The notes: generated from the letters alone by a model not told the origin. A stretch of 64,000 bases of DNA from Leptospira idonii (GCF_004770995.1 NZ_RQHW01000002.1:124001-188000), one strand, 5' to 3'. Positions 45,211-55,514 are shown, counted from the stretch's first letter. Translations and numbers: made by a program.

Positions 45211-46307
45211 TGCTGCAAAAAAGAGAAGTGGAAGGATCCGGGTTTCGATATCCGATCGAACTTCATGAAGATCTTTCCGGGCTTCGTGAAAAACTGGAGA
45301 GTCTGAAAAAAGTTTCCCGGTTTTTTATCATCACGAACAGAGAAATCGCAGGCATTTATGAAAAATACCTGATCCAAGAAATCCAGTCTTTATCCGTACC
45401 TTATACGATCATCTACGCCAAACCCGGAGAAAAAAACAAACACATCGATCGATTGAAAAAAGTATTTCATGAGATGGTGAAATCGGATGCGGATCGTAAA
45501 GCTGTTATCGTGGCTTTCGGAGGAGGAGTCATCGGAGACTTCGCCGGTTTCGTGGCCGCATCTTACCAAAGAGGAATTCGTTTTGTTCAGGTTCCTACCA
45601 CTCTATTGGCTTGTGTCGATTCTTCGGTAGGAGGAAAGGTAGCAGTCAATTTAGATCTGGGCAAAAATATGATCGGCGCTTTTCATCAGCCCGAATTCGT
45701 TTTCGCTCCAATGTTCACTCTTTCTACGTTACCGGAAAAAGAATGGAGCTGTGGTCTGGCGGAGATCGTAAAACATGCGTTTTTGGACGGAGGAGAATTC
45801 TTAAATCGACTGACTCATGTCAAACGCTCCGACTTTTCCGCAGGTTCCGAAGTGTTAAGATACTGCATCGACGAATCCGTACGAATCAAATCGAATGTGG
45901 TAGGGCAGGATGAAAAAGAAGGAGGGCTTCGTGCCATCCTGAACTTGGGCCACACAACAGGCCACGCAATAGAATCTTTGACTCAATACAAAAAGTACTC
46001 TCACGGAGAAGCTGTATCCATCGGTTTGATCACCGCTCTTTTATTGTCTCGAAAGATTTTGGGTTTTTCCGATTCGAATCTTTCCAAAGCGGTTCAAATC
46101 ATGAAATCCCTTTCCCTTCCCGTTCGTCTCAAGGAAAAACCTGCCGATGTTCTAACGCACATGGAACACGATAAAAAGAAGGAAGGAAAAACCCTGAACT
46201 TCGTCCTTTTGGAAGATTTCGGAAAACCTAAGTTCGGCGTTCCTGTCGAAAGAGATTTGATCTTGGAAGTTTTAAAATTTCAAAAAGGATGGGAAGAGCT
46301 TGGGTAA
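45207..46307 (+). CDS. aroB: 3-dehydroquinate synthase
   Basis: 366 residues. AFGGGVIGDFAGFVAASYQRG, QVPTTLLACVDSSVGGKVAVN, NLGHTTGHAIESL and the SHGEAVSIGL zinc-site segment are diagnostic. It is the second step of the shikimate pathway, which aroA (34463) completes. Its ATG overlaps the Nudix stop, and its own end overlaps the channel gene by 8 bp. Confidence 0.96.
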   Translation: MMLQKREVEGSGFRYPIELHEDLSGLREKLESLKKVSRFFIITNREIAGIYEKYLIQEIQSLSVPYTIIYAKPGEKNKHIDRLKKVFHEMVKSDADRKAVIVAFGGGVIGDFAGFVAASYQRGIRFVQVPTTLLACVDSSVGGKVAVNLDLGKNMIGAFHQPEFVFAPMFTLSTLPEKEWSCGLAEIVKHAFLDGGEFLNRLTHVKRSDFSAGSEVLRYCIDESVRIKSNVVGQDEKEGGLRAILNLGHTTGHAIESLTQYKKYSHGEAVSIGLITALLLSRKILGFSDSNLSKAVQIMKSLSLPVRLKEKPADVLTHMEHDKKKEGKTLNFVLLEDFGKPKFGVPVERDLILEVLKFQKGWEELG

Positions 46308-47202
46308 TCTTTTAAGGGATTTTTATTTAGAGCTCAATCCGCTTCATATACTTAAAAATTCGAATCGGGGAGCTGCGGAGACGTTCATTCTGTTCTTTTA
46401 CATGGTTGCGTTCGCCGTTCTGGCATATAAGCTCGCCATTTTTTTTTTGGAGAGAATCCGTCCTGCACAAGATCCGGGTCACGAATACAATCGAAGAAAA
46501 GTTTTAAGAATGGGGTTTCTCATTCTATTTACGATCATTTATCTTCCTATTTTCTTTTCCAGTCTGGCGCTTTTACCGACTGTTCTCGGTTTGGCGGCTG
46601 CCGGTATCGTCATCTCTCTTAAGGAAGTTTGGCTGAATATGGTCGGATGGTTCATGATTATGGGAGGCAACGGGTTTAAGGTAGGGGATCGAATCGAAAT
46701 CGACCATATCAAAGGAGATGTGGTGAATATCGGTTTTCTTAAATTCACTCTGCTTGAAATTTCCTCCGATCTTAGAGCGGAGCAGTCCACCAACAGGCTC
46801 ATCCATTTCCCAAATTATAATATAGTGTTGTATCGATTCTTTATCGTATCCGATGCGATGGATTTCGTTTGGGACGAATTCAAAGTAGGGCTCACACTCG
46901 CATCCGATTGGGAAAAAGCTGAAAAAATCTGCACTCAAATTCTGCAGGAAGAATTGGTTTTGGCTCCCGAACTTGTGGATCAAAAAATCAGAGAGTTGTC
47001 TAAAAATTATCTTGTGAGACTGGGGAAAACGACTCCTATCGTATATACTTCTTTGGAACCGGAAGGGTTTGTTCAATTATCTCTTAGGTATTTGACTCCG
47101 ATCCGATCGAAACGCATCAATAGAATTTTAATCTCGAAAGAAATACTAACAAAGTTTAAAGATGAATCAAATATCCAAATTATTACACACTTTAAGGGCT
47201 AA
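46300..47202 (+). CDS. MscS-family mechanosensitive channel protein
   Basis: 300 residues. Three hydrophobic helices are followed by the pore-type segment PTVLGLAAAGIVISLKEVWLNMVGWFMI, then the cytoplasmic beta domain (FKVGDRIEIDHIKGDVVNIGF, FPNYNIV). This is the MscS plan. The start is a TTG with GGAAGAG ahead of it, inside the end of aroB. It should relieve osmotic down-shock or signal membrane tension. Confidence 0.88.
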   Translation: MGNLLRDFYLELNPLHILKNSNRGAAETFILFFYMVAFAVLAYKLAIFFLERIRPAQDPGHEYNRRKVLRMGFLILFTIIYLPIFFSSLALLPTVLGLAAAGIVISLKEVWLNMVGWFMIMGGNGFKVGDRIEIDHIKGDVVNIGFLKFTLLEISSDLRAEQSTNRLIHFPNYNIVLYRFFIVSDAMDFVWDEFKVGLTLASDWEKAEKICTQILQEELVLAPELVDQKIRELSKNYLVRLGKTTPIVYTSLEPEGFVQLSLRYLTPIRSKRINRILISKEILTKFKDESNIQIITHFKG

Positions 47203-47911
47203 TTCCCTACTCGTTTATTTTCAGCAGCTTCTGCTCGTATTCGGGGTTGCCATTTTATTTTCTCCCTGCCAAGGTAAGGGAGATCGCCCGAACAATGTTC
47301 CGGAAGAAGCGAAATACAATCGAAAAACTAACCTGTATCAGTTGGTGCAGGAAGGAAAAGATAGAAGCTGGTTTCAAAACGGAACTTTGGTTGTGGAGAC
47401 GGAAGTAAACGAATTCGGTATATCCAACGGGCTTTCCCAAAGATTTGATTATGTTACCGGGGTTGTCATCGCTTCCGGTAATTATCAAAACTTGGAAAGA
47501 TCCGGAGTTTGGAAATGGAATTTTTCCGATGGAAAGGCCTATTATGAAATGAACTTCACTCCCGGAGTCCGTAAAAAATCATTCTGGATGGCTACTTTGG
47601 AATGGGGGAATGAAAACGGTCCCTATTACCGTTATTTTAAAAACGGACGCATCAGTGAAAAAGGGTTTTATGACGGTGGAAACAGAACAGGAGATTGGTT
47701 GAAATACTATCCGGATACTAAAATCGAATCTAAGGGAAGTTACGCGAACGACAAAAAAGCGGGGGAGTGGTTTTATTATTATCCTGACGGAAGAAAGGAA
47801 GCTTATGAGAAGTATTCCGACTTAGGAGAATTCGAATATAGAGTCACTTACTATCCGAATGGAACCGTATGGTGCGAAACTAAAAAAGGGCTCTCTGCGA
47901 TTTGCAGTTAA
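47162..47911 (+). CDS. MORN-type repeat lipoprotein
   Basis: 249 residues. A long signal peptide ends in AILFSPC (Cys36). The mature part has four or five MORN-like units (for example GPYYRYFKNGRISEKGFYDGG, then GDWLKYYPDTKIESKGSY), as in YwqK-type proteins. These bind lipids or proteins and are common among spirochaete lipoproteins. The ATG lies 41 bp inside the channel gene. The unusually long N-region before the hydrophobic core suggests checking the start. Confidence 0.75.
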   Translation: MNQISKLLHTLRANSLLVYFQQLLLVFGVAILFSPCQGKGDRPNNVPEEAKYNRKTNLYQLVQEGKDRSWFQNGTLVVETEVNEFGISNGLSQRFDYVTGVVIASGNYQNLERSGVWKWNFSDGKAYYEMNFTPGVRKKSFWMATLEWGNENGPYYRYFKNGRISEKGFYDGGNRTGDWLKYYPDTKIESKGSYANDKKAGEWFYYYPDGRKEAYEKYSDLGEFEYRVTYYPNGTVWCETKKGLSAICS

Positions 47912-47918
47912 GCCCTTT
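47885..47918 (+). terminator. Hairpin spanning the stop codon of the MORN lipoprotein gene
   Basis: AAAGGGCT (47885-47892) pairs with AGCCCTTT (47911-47918), with an inner CTGC/GCAG stem. Only short T-runs follow. A second stem (TTATCTCATT, 47933-47942, with AATGAGAGATAA, 47949-47960) lies between the converging genes. Confidence 0.5.
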
Positions 47919-47984
47919 CTCATACGACTGACTTATCTCATTTCCTTGAATGAGAGATAATAAAAAAGAAAAAACCGAAGATAT

Positions 47985-49010
47985 TTAAAACTCTGTTCCT
48001 TTCCCGAACAATCCCATATTCGATTGAATCAAATCGATATTGAAGATCAGAAGAACGAAAAGAACCACGATAAACAAAACAATCAAGAGAGTGGCGAAGA
48101 GTCCTATGAAACCGTTTCTAAGGAAACGGAATTGCAGGTAAGATGCGCTCACTAGAATATTCTGGAAACCGGAAAGAGTTTTTTCGCCTCCCACCTTACC
48201 ATAGTTATAAATATAAAAACCGGAAAGCAGAAGAACGAGCGAAAGAATAAAAATACTGAATTCGGTTACATAGTGTTTTTGAAGCAGGAAAAGAGGGATG
48301 TAAACCAGGTTTCCGATGAGAAGCCCTACGAAGATAATCACTATAAAATGCAGGATAAAACTGAATACAGAACCGTTTCCTTGCGATTGAGGAGCCCTTC
48401 CTTCTTCTTCCAAGTTGGAAGAGTAACGAAGTGTTTCGAAGGTTTTTGTTTCCGAAGCATCTTTGCCTAAAGAATGCAGCGCCAGGATACATGCAACATA
48501 CGAAGCCACAAAAAACAGAAGTCCAAGAATACTGAGATAGTGGCCTTGAACGATGAGGCTGATATGAAGGAAAATTTTAGTCATCAGCCAGAAGATACTG
48601 ATCGGATACAGAATGTAACTTAGATGAGGATAAAACCAAGCCTTATACATTCTGGAAACGAATACGGAAAAACAAAGCACCATATAAAAAAGAATGACTG
48701 CAAGAAGAATCCTTTGACCGATTAAGATGCGTTTAATGGCATCCATCGTTTCTTCAGGAGTAGAGTCGACGGGCAAATCTTCTTTCCCTAGTTCGGATAA
48801 AAGATAAGAAAGATAATCGATTCTCGACCAGATCCCTTTTCTGAACTCGATTTTAGGCGTGACCGTCTGTTGGGTTTTTTCCTCGGAAATTTCCGTAATG
48901 GAAATCGGATCGGGGAAAATGACTTCGAAATCGATTAGAATGGAGTGAAGTGCCAGAACGAGAAGAAAAAAAGGTGCAAATAGAGTGATTTGTTTGATTA
49001 GTTTTTTCAT
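47985..49010 (-). CDS. Polytopic membrane protein, function unknown
   Basis: 341 residues. One helix at the N-terminus (LFAPFFLLVLALHSILI) is followed by a ~80-residue soluble loop, then about seven helices, the last a very hydrophobic run at the C-terminus (TLLIVLFIVVLFVLLIF). A charged segment (about 195-215) separates two helix groups. It starts 5 bp downstream of the membrane-anchored gene at 49016, and the two probably work together. No family is recognised. Confidence 0.6.
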   Translation of the reverse strand: MKKLIKQITLFAPFFLLVLALHSILIDFEVIFPDPISITEISEEKTQQTVTPKIEFRKGIWSRIDYLSYLLSELGKEDLPVDSTPEETMDAIKRILIGQRILLAVILFYMVLCFSVFVSRMYKAWFYPHLSYILYPISIFWLMTKIFLHISLIVQGHYLSILGLLFFVASYVACILALHSLGKDASETKTFETLRYSSNLEEEGRAPQSQGNGSVFSFILHFIVIIFVGLLIGNLVYIPLFLLQKHYVTEFSIFILSLVLLLSGFYIYNYGKVGGEKTLSGFQNILVSASYLQFRFLRNGFIGLFATLLIVLFIVVLFVLLIFNIDLIQSNMGLFGKGTEF

Positions 49011-49015
49011 TTGAT

Positions 49016-49996
49016 TTAGAGAAAGAAAAACATTGCAAGCATTCCCAATGCAATGAGTGTTAATATGATGATAAACGGCATTAGGTGATAACTTTCTTCC
49101 GCTTCTCTTTGCGCTGCTGCATGAGCTTTGGAAGCTGTCGTAATGGAGGCTGCAGAAGTCAGAGTAGGAGCGGAACCTGCAGCCTGATCAAAAGTTTTGA
49201 TTTTGACCGAGTTCTCTTCTTCTACGATTTTCCCGTAGATTTGTTCGTTGATTTTGATGACTACTTCCGAAACATTTTTCGTATTCGAGATGTTTACGAT
49301 TTTTGCAGGAATTTGTTTGATCGTTCCTGCATCATCCTTAAGTTCCATACTTTCTATGATTGCATTTGTGATGGGATCTCCCGGAAGAAGTCTTACATAA
49401 ACGTTGTCTCCCGGTTTTAAATCGACAAGAGGAGTCCCGTTAACGGGTGATAGCTGAAATCGGAACTGGATCAATTGTTTATCGGGAGGAATTTGAAACC
49501 CTGAAGTCGCAGGCACGATCACCGGTACTGCTTCTTTTTTCGCCAGTTCTTCTTCGTCGATCGTCGTTTTTTCCAGATCTCTTTTTTCTATCAGTTCATA
49601 ATGAATTTCGATTTTAGGATTGGAATTCCCTGCCGTTCGATTGTGAATTTGACCGAATATGAACTGCAGTCTGTCGACTAAGTTGTGATCGATGTAGTGC
49701 AAGAGCTCTTCCAAAAAACTCTCCGACTGAAACGAGGACTTTAATATTTCATGAAGTGATTTTGTGATGTTTTTGAGCTGATCCCCTTTATAAATCACCC
49801 TTTGGGTTCTGTTATAAAAGTCCTGAAAAGTGGATTTGATGGGGAGTAAAACGAGAGGACTTCCGCTGGACACACCTTCGAATTTGATGGCTTCGATTTC
49901 CACAGGATCCAAAACGACGGCAATCATGGTGTAAACCATATTGGCCTCGTCTCTTAAAATCACCTTAAGGGAATAATAATTTGGTGTGTCAGACAT
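49016..49996 (-). CDS. C-terminally anchored protein, function unknown
   Basis: 326 residues from the ATG at 49996 (MSDTPNYYSLKV). A longer frame to 50041 exists but begins with an unlikely basic stretch and would leave 15 bp to the divergent lolC. The body has a beta-rich domain (GDNVYVRLLPGDPITNAIIE, AKIVNISNTKNVSEVVIKIN) that could be PilZ-like. An Ala/Ser/Thr linker leads to one C-terminal membrane helix (MPFIIILTLIALGMLAMFFF). No function is recognised. Confidence 0.6.
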   Translation of the reverse strand: MSDTPNYYSLKVILRDEANMVYTMIAVVLDPVEIEAIKFEGVSSGSPLVLLPIKSTFQDFYNRTQRVIYKGDQLKNITKSLHEILKSSFQSESFLEELLHYIDHNLVDRLQFIFGQIHNRTAGNSNPKIEIHYELIEKRDLEKTTIDEEELAKKEAVPVIVPATSGFQIPPDKQLIQFRFQLSPVNGTPLVDLKPGDNVYVRLLPGDPITNAIIESMELKDDAGTIKQIPAKIVNISNTKNVSEVVIKINEQIYGKIVEEENSVKIKTFDQAAGSAPTLTSAASITTASKAHAAAQREAEESYHLMPFIIILTLIALGMLAMFFFL

Positions 49997-50056
49997 AAGG
50001 TTCTTTTTTGACAGTTTCCATCTTAGGAAGAAAGCTGTCAAAAAGATTAGGTTTAC

Positions 50057-51409
50057 ATGGGAATCGTTACATTAATTACCACCCGCTATATTCGCGGGTC
50101 ACGGGTTTTGGGTTTTTTGTCCATTAAATCCCGTTTGTCCTTCATCGTCATGGCAAGTGGAGTTTCTTTGCTTGTAGTGGTTCTTTCCATTTTCAACGGA
50201 TTTCAAAAGCAGGTGAAAGAGTCCCTTTGGCAAGGCGGCCCGCATATCACAATCGAGAATTCCTACGGGTCCGGTGCCATTTACGATTATGAAAAATTGA
50301 TCACTCATTTGCAGACCGACCCCAATTTGAAAGATTCTCTCGTATCCATCGAGGGAAACATCACGAGTCACGGCCTCATTCAAAGTAATAACAACTTCAA
50401 CCCGATTATGATCCGTGCGGTTCCGATCGATTCGGTTGAAAAATTATTGCAGAACGGCCTTCCTAACTTTCCCCGCATTCTGCAATACCAAAGAGATGAA
50501 ATCCAAAACATCAATACGAAGAAGTTGGTCGTTGTTGGAAAAGAAATGGCGGCCATTTACGGTTACGGGTTGGGAAGAGAAATCACCATGGCGGTCCCCG
50601 GGGGAAGATTCACTGTGGAAAGAGGTGTGCAGGTGAATGTGCAGACCTTTCGCCTAACAGGACTTTTTAAAACAGGTTATTATAATTACGATTCTAAATT
50701 CGTTTTTTTATCCCTTCCTATGGCTCAGGATTTTTTCAAAATGAAGGGTGCCGTCAATCAGATAGGAATCAAAGTGCGTTCCTTGGACGATTTGAAGCTC
50801 ACTAAAAATAAGATCTTGTCTCGTTTGAACGAGGACGATTGGAATCCTTCTTTGCAGAGCAGTTCTTCTTGGTCGGTTCGAACGATTGCGGAAGAACAAG
50901 AAAACTTTTTGGCGGCTCTTCGTTTGGAAAAAACGATCATCTCCATCATCGTTTTTCTTTTTATCGTTTTGGCAGCTTTAGGGATGGTCGCTACGGTTCA
51001 TTCGTTGGTTCGTGCCAAAAGAAAATCCATCGGAACCTTAAAGGCGTTAGGTCTTGCTTCGAACGACATTCTGCTCATCTTTACATTGAATGCGATGGTG
51101 GTTGGGGTATTGTCTTCGTTAGTTGGCGGTATGTGGGGGATTTTTGTGGCAACCAAACTGGAAGTGATCATCAACGGACTTTCCGAAATCATCAATTCTG
51201 TGGGCCATCTTCTGAACCCGAACGATTGGAGCGATGTGGAGCTGGTTCCTAAAGACATCTATTACTTCGATCATATTCCGGTGGATATAGACATTTCCTT
51301 TATCTTTATGGTAACTACTGCGGCTACCATTCTCTCCGGTCTGGCAGGTTATTTCCCTGCACGTTGGGCCGCAAATTTGAATCCTGTGGATACAATTCGC
51401 AATGACTAA
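50057..51409 (+). CDS. lolC: Lipoprotein-releasing ABC transporter permease LolC/LolE
   Basis: 450 residues. A first membrane helix ([23 protein letters not shown]) is followed by a large periplasmic domain ([18 protein letters not shown]), then three C-terminal helices with [19 protein letters not shown], the coupling segment typical of LolC/E. It extracts outer-membrane lipoproteins from the inner membrane. With so many lipoproteins in this window, this is a core function. The end overlaps lolD by 8 bp. Confidence 0.92.
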   Translation: MGIVTLITTRYIRGSRVLGFLSIKSRLSFIVMASGVSLLVVVLSIFNGFQKQVKESLWQGGPHITIENSYGSGAIYDYEKLITHLQTDPNLKDSLVSIEGNITSHGLIQSNNNFNPIMIRAVPIDSVEKLLQNGLPNFPRILQYQRDEIQNINTKKLVVVGKEMAAIYGYGLGREITMAVPGGRFTVERGVQVNVQTFRLTGLFKTGYYNYDSKFVFLSLPMAQDFFKMKGAVNQIGIKVRSLDDLKLTKNKILSRLNEDDWNPSLQSSSSWSVRTIAEEQENFLAALRLEKTIISIIVFLFIVLAALGMVATVHSLVRAKRKSIGTLKALGLASNDILLIFTLNAMVVGVLSSLVGGMWGIFVATKLEVIINGLSEIINSVGHLLNPNDWSDVELVPKDIYYFDHIPVDIDISFIFMVTTAATILSGLAGYFPARWAANLNPVDTIRND

Positions 51410-52100
51410 TTCTGAAAATCCAGTAACTGTTTCCGTTCGAGGGCTTGAAAAATTCTACCAAGTGGTGGATCAAAAGTATCATATTCTTTCCGGAATGGAC
51501 TTCGAAGTAAAGGCGGGAGAAATCGTTTCCGTAGAAGGTTCCTCAGGAGTAGGTAAGTCCACTCTTTTGAATATTCTTGGTGCGATGGATTCGTTTGACG
51601 GAGGTGAGGTGGACGTATGCGGTGTCTCTCTCCGTTATCTTACCGAAAAACAAAGAGAAAATTTTCGGGCCGAAAAAATTTCCTTTATCTTTCAGCAGCA
51701 TCTTCTTCTTCCCGATTTCACAGCTTTGGAAAACGTGATGATGCCTCTTTTGATTTCCAAAATGAATATGGGTCAGGCAAAACAGGAAGCCAGTGCGATG
51801 TTAAAGCTAGTTGGTTTGGGAGAGCGAACGGAAAGTTTTCCTTCTCAACTTTCCGGAGGGGAAAGTGCCAGAGTGGGAGTCGCCCGCGCTCTTGTTGGGA
51901 AAAAACAATTGATTTTGGCGGACGAACCTACTGGGAATTTGGATCGGGATAACTCCCGTCATTTGATGGATCTTATCAAAGACCTTCAAAAAGAATTCCA
52001 ATTTTCTCTCATCCTAGTGACTCACGATATGGAACTGGCTTCCATGGCTCACAAAAGAAATAGAATTCTTTCCGGGAAATTAACACCTATCTCGGGTTAA
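51402..52100 (+). CDS. lolD: Lipoprotein-releasing ABC transporter ATPase LolD
   Basis: 232 residues. Walker [11 protein letters not shown]-loop [18 protein letters not shown], signature [15 protein letters not shown], Walker [10 protein letters not shown] and H-loop VTHD are all present. It powers the LolC/E permease encoded upstream. The next gene starts 1 bp after its stop. Confidence 0.93.
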   Translation: MTNSENPVTVSVRGLEKFYQVVDQKYHILSGMDFEVKAGEIVSVEGSSGVGKSTLLNILGAMDSFDGGEVDVCGVSLRYLTEKQRENFRAEKISFIFQQHLLLPDFTALENVMMPLLISKMNMGQAKQEASAMLKLVGLGERTESFPSQLSGGESARVGVARALVGKKQLILADEPTGNLDRDNSRHLMDLIKDLQKEFQFSLILVTHDMELASMAHKRNRILSGKLTPISG

Positions 52101-52101
52101 A

Positions 52102-52872
52102 TTGAATTCACATTGTCTGAAATGCGGACTCACCGAATCTACCTTTCGAAAGACAGGTAAATTCGGTTGTTCTTCCTGCATTTTTGTGTTTCTTCCCGAA
52201 TCTTCTTTTTCAAGAATTTCTTCCGATCAAATCATTAAACTGAGAGAATCAGAAACAGCACTGAAGCCTAAGCACAAATTCGATTGGAAAAATATTTCCT
52301 TTCGAGTCCGTATAACCAGATGTTTGCGAGAAGGCTTTTTCCCTTATTACTCTTCCGAGAAGGGTTCTATTGTTTCTTTTTTGGAAAAGAAAGGATTGGC
52401 TTTGCAGGAAGGAGAGTTTTCCGAATCGAAAGGGCTCGAAACGACTTCCGAACAAATGGAACGCTTCTATTCCAACGGAGAGGATCATCTTCGTTATGAG
52501 AAGATTTGGAAGCAGGATACATTCGACGGAAAAAAACAAGGTTTAGACGGGAAATTCTTAAAAATATTATTCGAAAAGGGAATTTGGGCTTGGTCGCCTA
52601 GGATCGGATTCATCAATTCCTGTCCGACGAATTGCGGAAGAGGGGATCGCCTGAGTGTTCAAGCGAGACTGAGTCCCAGTGATTTTTCCTTGGCTTCCGA
52701 TTATCTGACTCCTTTTCTGGGATTTGGTGTAGAATTTACGGTATTGTCCGATGATAGAAGGGATGGGAGTCTTTCTTCTGTAGGAGTTCCTACACAAATT
52801 TCCTGCAAAAACGGAAATCCCATCCAAAAACGACGGTTTTTCAAAATTCTTGGTTTACTGGGGCTAGCTTAA
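52102..52872 (+). CDS. McsA-like zinc finger fused to a shortened McsB-like protein arginine kinase
   Basis: 256 residues. Residues 1-30 (CLKCG...FGCSSC, Cys 5, 8, 23, 26) match the McsA zinc finger. Residues 67-256 follow the phosphagen-kinase/McsB plan: FRVRITRCLREGFFP (first Arg motif), NGEDHLR at 125-131 (N-E-E-D-H with the first Glu as Gly), GFINSCPTNCGRGDRLSVQA with the active-site Cys174 and Arg183, then a D-R-R and PTQIS end. McsB is normally ~350 residues. The N-terminal lobe is shrunken and the C-terminal phospho-arginine-binding domain is absent. clpC follows by 62 bp. TTG start. Confidence 0.72.
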   Translation: MNSHCLKCGLTESTFRKTGKFGCSSCIFVFLPESSFSRISSDQIIKLRESETALKPKHKFDWKNISFRVRITRCLREGFFPYYSSEKGSIVSFLEKKGLALQEGEFSESKGLETTSEQMERFYSNGEDHLRYEKIWKQDTFDGKKQGLDGKFLKILFEKGIWAWSPRIGFINSCPTNCGRGDRLSVQARLSPSDFSLASDYLTPFLGFGVEFTVLSDDRRDGSLSSVGVPTQISCKNGNPIQKRRFFKILGLLGLA

Positions 52873-52934
52873 GTCGGTACGGTTCAAGATGGGAACAAGG
52901 ATGTTCGTCTAAGTAATAAGAGGCAAGGTGCGGC

Positions 52935-55490
52935 ATGTTGGAATTCACAAAAAGAGCAAAACGAGTCATCAACGAAATCGCGCAGGACGAAGCTAAACGC
53001 TTAGGATCTGATTTTATCGGTCCCGAACACATACTACTCGGCCTATTGCGAGAAGAAGATTCGGTTGCAATAAAGATTCTTACGAATCTAAACATCAATT
53101 TAAATGAACTTAGAAAGGAAGTGGAAAAGCGTACCAGAGAAAATTCTGGGGCATTACTACTGGATGTTTCTCAAGGCCAGGATAAATATCAAAAAATGAT
53201 CGAGGTTTCCAAAGAGGAAGCAAAACGATTAAAACATAATTATGTAGGCACGGAACACATCCTATTGGCTCTTCTCCGAGACAATAACAACATCGCAGGA
53301 GGATCTTTATCTTCCTTCAGCGTAAACTACAATGTAATTAAATCTGAAATTCTCAGACTTTTGGGAGCTCCTCCTGCCAGTGCAGTAGGAACCGGTTCCG
53401 GTGCCGGCCAAACACAGCAGCAAACTGCGCAGACAGCTCCTCGCCAAGAAAAGAGTAAAACTCCCATCTTGGATGAGTTCGCTCGTGACCTAACCCAATT
53501 GGCTCGTGAGAAAAAATTGGATCCTGTCATCGGTCGCTCCAAAGAAATCGAAAGAGTGATTCAAATTCTTTCCCGCAAAACAAAAAACAATCCTGTGTTA
53601 GTGGGAGAATCGGGTGTGGGTAAAACCGCAATCGTGGAAGGTTTGGCACAAGCGGTCGTGGACAAATTAGTCCCCGATCTTCTTTTCGAGAAACGAGTGT
53701 TATCTCTTGATCTGGCTAGCCTGATTGCAGGAACCAAATACAGAGGTGAGTTCGAAGAGCGATTGAAAAAGATCATGAAAGAGATCGTTTCTTCTCAAAA
53801 CATCATCATCTTTATCGACGAGTTACATACTCTGATCGGTGCGGGAGCTGCGGAAGGTGCGGTGGATGCTGCGAACATTTTGAAACCTGCGTTAGCGCGC
53901 GGAGAACTGCAATGTATCGGTGCTACTACTAGCAACGAATACAGAAAGTACATCGAAAAAGACTCCGCTTTGGAAAGAAGATTCCAGATGGTAAAAGTCG
54001 CAGAACCTACGGTTGACGATGCAATCCTCATTCTGGACGGTTTGAAAAAAGCCTACGAAGCTCACCATAAGGTGCGTTATTCGAGCAAAGCTTTGGAGCA
54101 AGCGGTTAAGTTATCTCATAGATACATCAACGACCGTTTTTTACCGGACAAAGCGATCGATATCATCGATGAGGCGGGAGCGAAAGCTCGTCTTGCCAAT
54201 TGCCAGAGACCGAACGAGATCAAAGAAATCGAAGAAGAAATCAAAACTCTTTCTTTGAAAAAAGAAGATCTGGTTCGAGGACAAGAATACGAAAAAGCAG
54301 CTGCAGTTCGCGACGAAGTGAACCGCAAAAAACAGGCTTTGGAAGATAAAACCAAACAATGGCAAGAAAGAATGGAAGGTTACGCAGTTTCCATCGAAGA
54401 AGAAGACATTCTATCTGTTGTTAGCTTGTGGACTGGAATTCCTTTGAAAAAAATGGAACAAACAGAAAATGCGAAACTTCTCAATCTGGAAACAGACATT
54501 CGAGATAGAATCGTAGGCCAAGCGGATGCGGTCGAAAAAATCGCTCGTGCGGTAAGACGTTCCAGAACCGGACTCAAGAGTGAAAAGAGACCTACTGGTT
54601 CCTTTATTTTTCTCGGACCGACAGGTGTCGGTAAGACGGAACTTGCGAAAGCTTTGGCGGTTCAATTGTTCGGATCGGAAGATTCCATGCTTAGAATCGA
54701 TATGTCCGAATATATGGAACCGCATGCGGTTTCCAGACTCATCGGAGCTCCTCCGGGATATGTAGGATACGATGACGGAGGACAACTTACCGAGTTCGTA
54801 AGACGCAGACCTTACAGCATCGTTCTTTTGGATGAGATCGAAAAGGCGCATCATGATCTTTTCAACATCTTACTTCAAATCATGGAAGAGGGAAATCTGA
54901 CGGATACCAAAGGAAGAAAGGTAAACTTCAGAGATACCATCATCATCATGACTTCCAATATCGCTGCGAAAGAAATTTCCAAAGGCGGACGATTGGGATT
55001 CGAAGACTTCCAAGAAGAAAGAGAAACCTATAAAGCGGAACAGGCTCGTGAGCAGTTGAAAAAACATTTCAACCCTGAGTTCCTCAACCGTGTGGACGAA
55101 GTGGTTTATTTCTCACCTTTGAAAAAGGAAGAAATCGTTCAAATCGTAGACATCATGTTGAAAGACTTTAACAAACGTTTAACTGAGAAAAAAGTGACGG
55201 TGGAACTGACTCAATCTGCAAAAGAACATTTTGCTACGATCGGTTACGACCAAAACTACGGAGCGAGACCTCTCAGAAGAGTGTTCCAACGTGAATTGGA
55301 AGATTATATGGCACTTCAATCTTTGAAGGGAGTGTATGATCAACCTACTAAGATCGACGTCGATTTCGTAGACAGCAAACTGGCTTTCAGCGAAAGTCCT
55401 TGGGCCGACTACAAAGAACCTGCGAAAAAGTCGAACGATGATTCCTCTTCTTCGGAAGAACAAAAGAACGACGATTTGGCTCTCGTATAG
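52935..55490 (+). CDS. clpC: ATP-dependent Clp protease ATPase subunit ClpC
   Basis: 851 residues. Two Clp N repeats (1-145), a Gln/Thr/Ala linker (about 148-170), AAA-1 with GESGVGKT near 225, a UVR segment (about 430-475, [18 protein letters not shown]) that marks ClpC rather than ClpA/B, AAA-2 with GPTGVGKT near 561, and an acidic tail. It unfolds substrates for ClpP. The UVR region is where McsB/MecA-type adaptors act in Gram-positive bacteria, which makes the preceding gene significant. No CIRCE or CtsR-type repeat was seen upstream. Confidence 0.96.
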   Translation: MLEFTKRAKRVINEIAQDEAKRLGSDFIGPEHILLGLLREEDSVAIKILTNLNINLNELRKEVEKRTRENSGALLLDVSQGQDKYQKMIEVSKEEAKRLKHNYVGTEHILLALLRDNNNIAGGSLSSFSVNYNVIKSEILRLLGAPPASAVGTGSGAGQTQQQTAQTAPRQEKSKTPILDEFARDLTQLAREKKLDPVIGRSKEIERVIQILSRKTKNNPVLVGESGVGKTAIVEGLAQAVVDKLVPDLLFEKRVLSLDLASLIAGTKYRGEFEERLKKIMKEIVSSQNIIIFIDELHTLIGAGAAEGAVDAANILKPALARGELQCIGATTSNEYRKYIEKDSALERRFQMVKVAEPTVDDAILILDGLKKAYEAHHKVRYSSKALEQAVKLSHRYINDRFLPDKAIDIIDEAGAKARLANCQRPNEIKEIEEEIKTLSLKKEDLVRGQEYEKAAAVRDEVNRKKQALEDKTKQWQERMEGYAVSIEEEDILSVVSLWTGIPLKKMEQTENAKLLNLETDIRDRIVGQADAVEKIARAVRRSRTGLKSEKRPTGSFIFLGPTGVGKTELAKALAVQLFGSEDSMLRIDMSEYMEPHAVSRLIGAPPGYVGYDDGGQLTEFVRRRPYSIVLLDEIEKAHHDLFNILLQIMEEGNLTDTKGRKVNFRDTIIIMTSNIAAKEISKGGRLGFEDFQEERETYKAEQAREQLKKHFNPEFLNRVDEVVYFSPLKKEEIVQIVDIMLKDFNKRLTEKKVTVELTQSAKEHFATIGYDQNYGARPLRRVFQRELEDYMALQSLKGVYDQPTKIDVDFVDSKLAFSESPWADYKEPAKKSNDDSSSSEEQKNDDLALV

Positions 55491-55501
55491 AGAGCCTTTT
55501 T
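55478..55501 (+). terminator. Intrinsic terminator built into the last codons of clpC
   Basis: GGCTCTC (55478-55484) pairs with GAGAGCC (55490-55496) around GTATA, followed by TTTTT. The 5' arm is coding and the clpC TAG stop lies in the loop and 3' arm. Confidence 0.88.
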
Positions 55502-55514
55502 AGGTTCGGGTAAA

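Noticed and set aside
52873..52934. CtsR or CIRCE operator before clpC
   Set aside because: The 62-bp gap contains no heptad direct repeats and no CIRCE inverted repeat.
54411..54854. 147-codon antisense frame inside clpC and similar long shadows in nrdA, rpsA and cyclase genes
   Set aside because: They are mirror frames of strongly conserved genes, caused by codon bias, with no ribosome site or family match.
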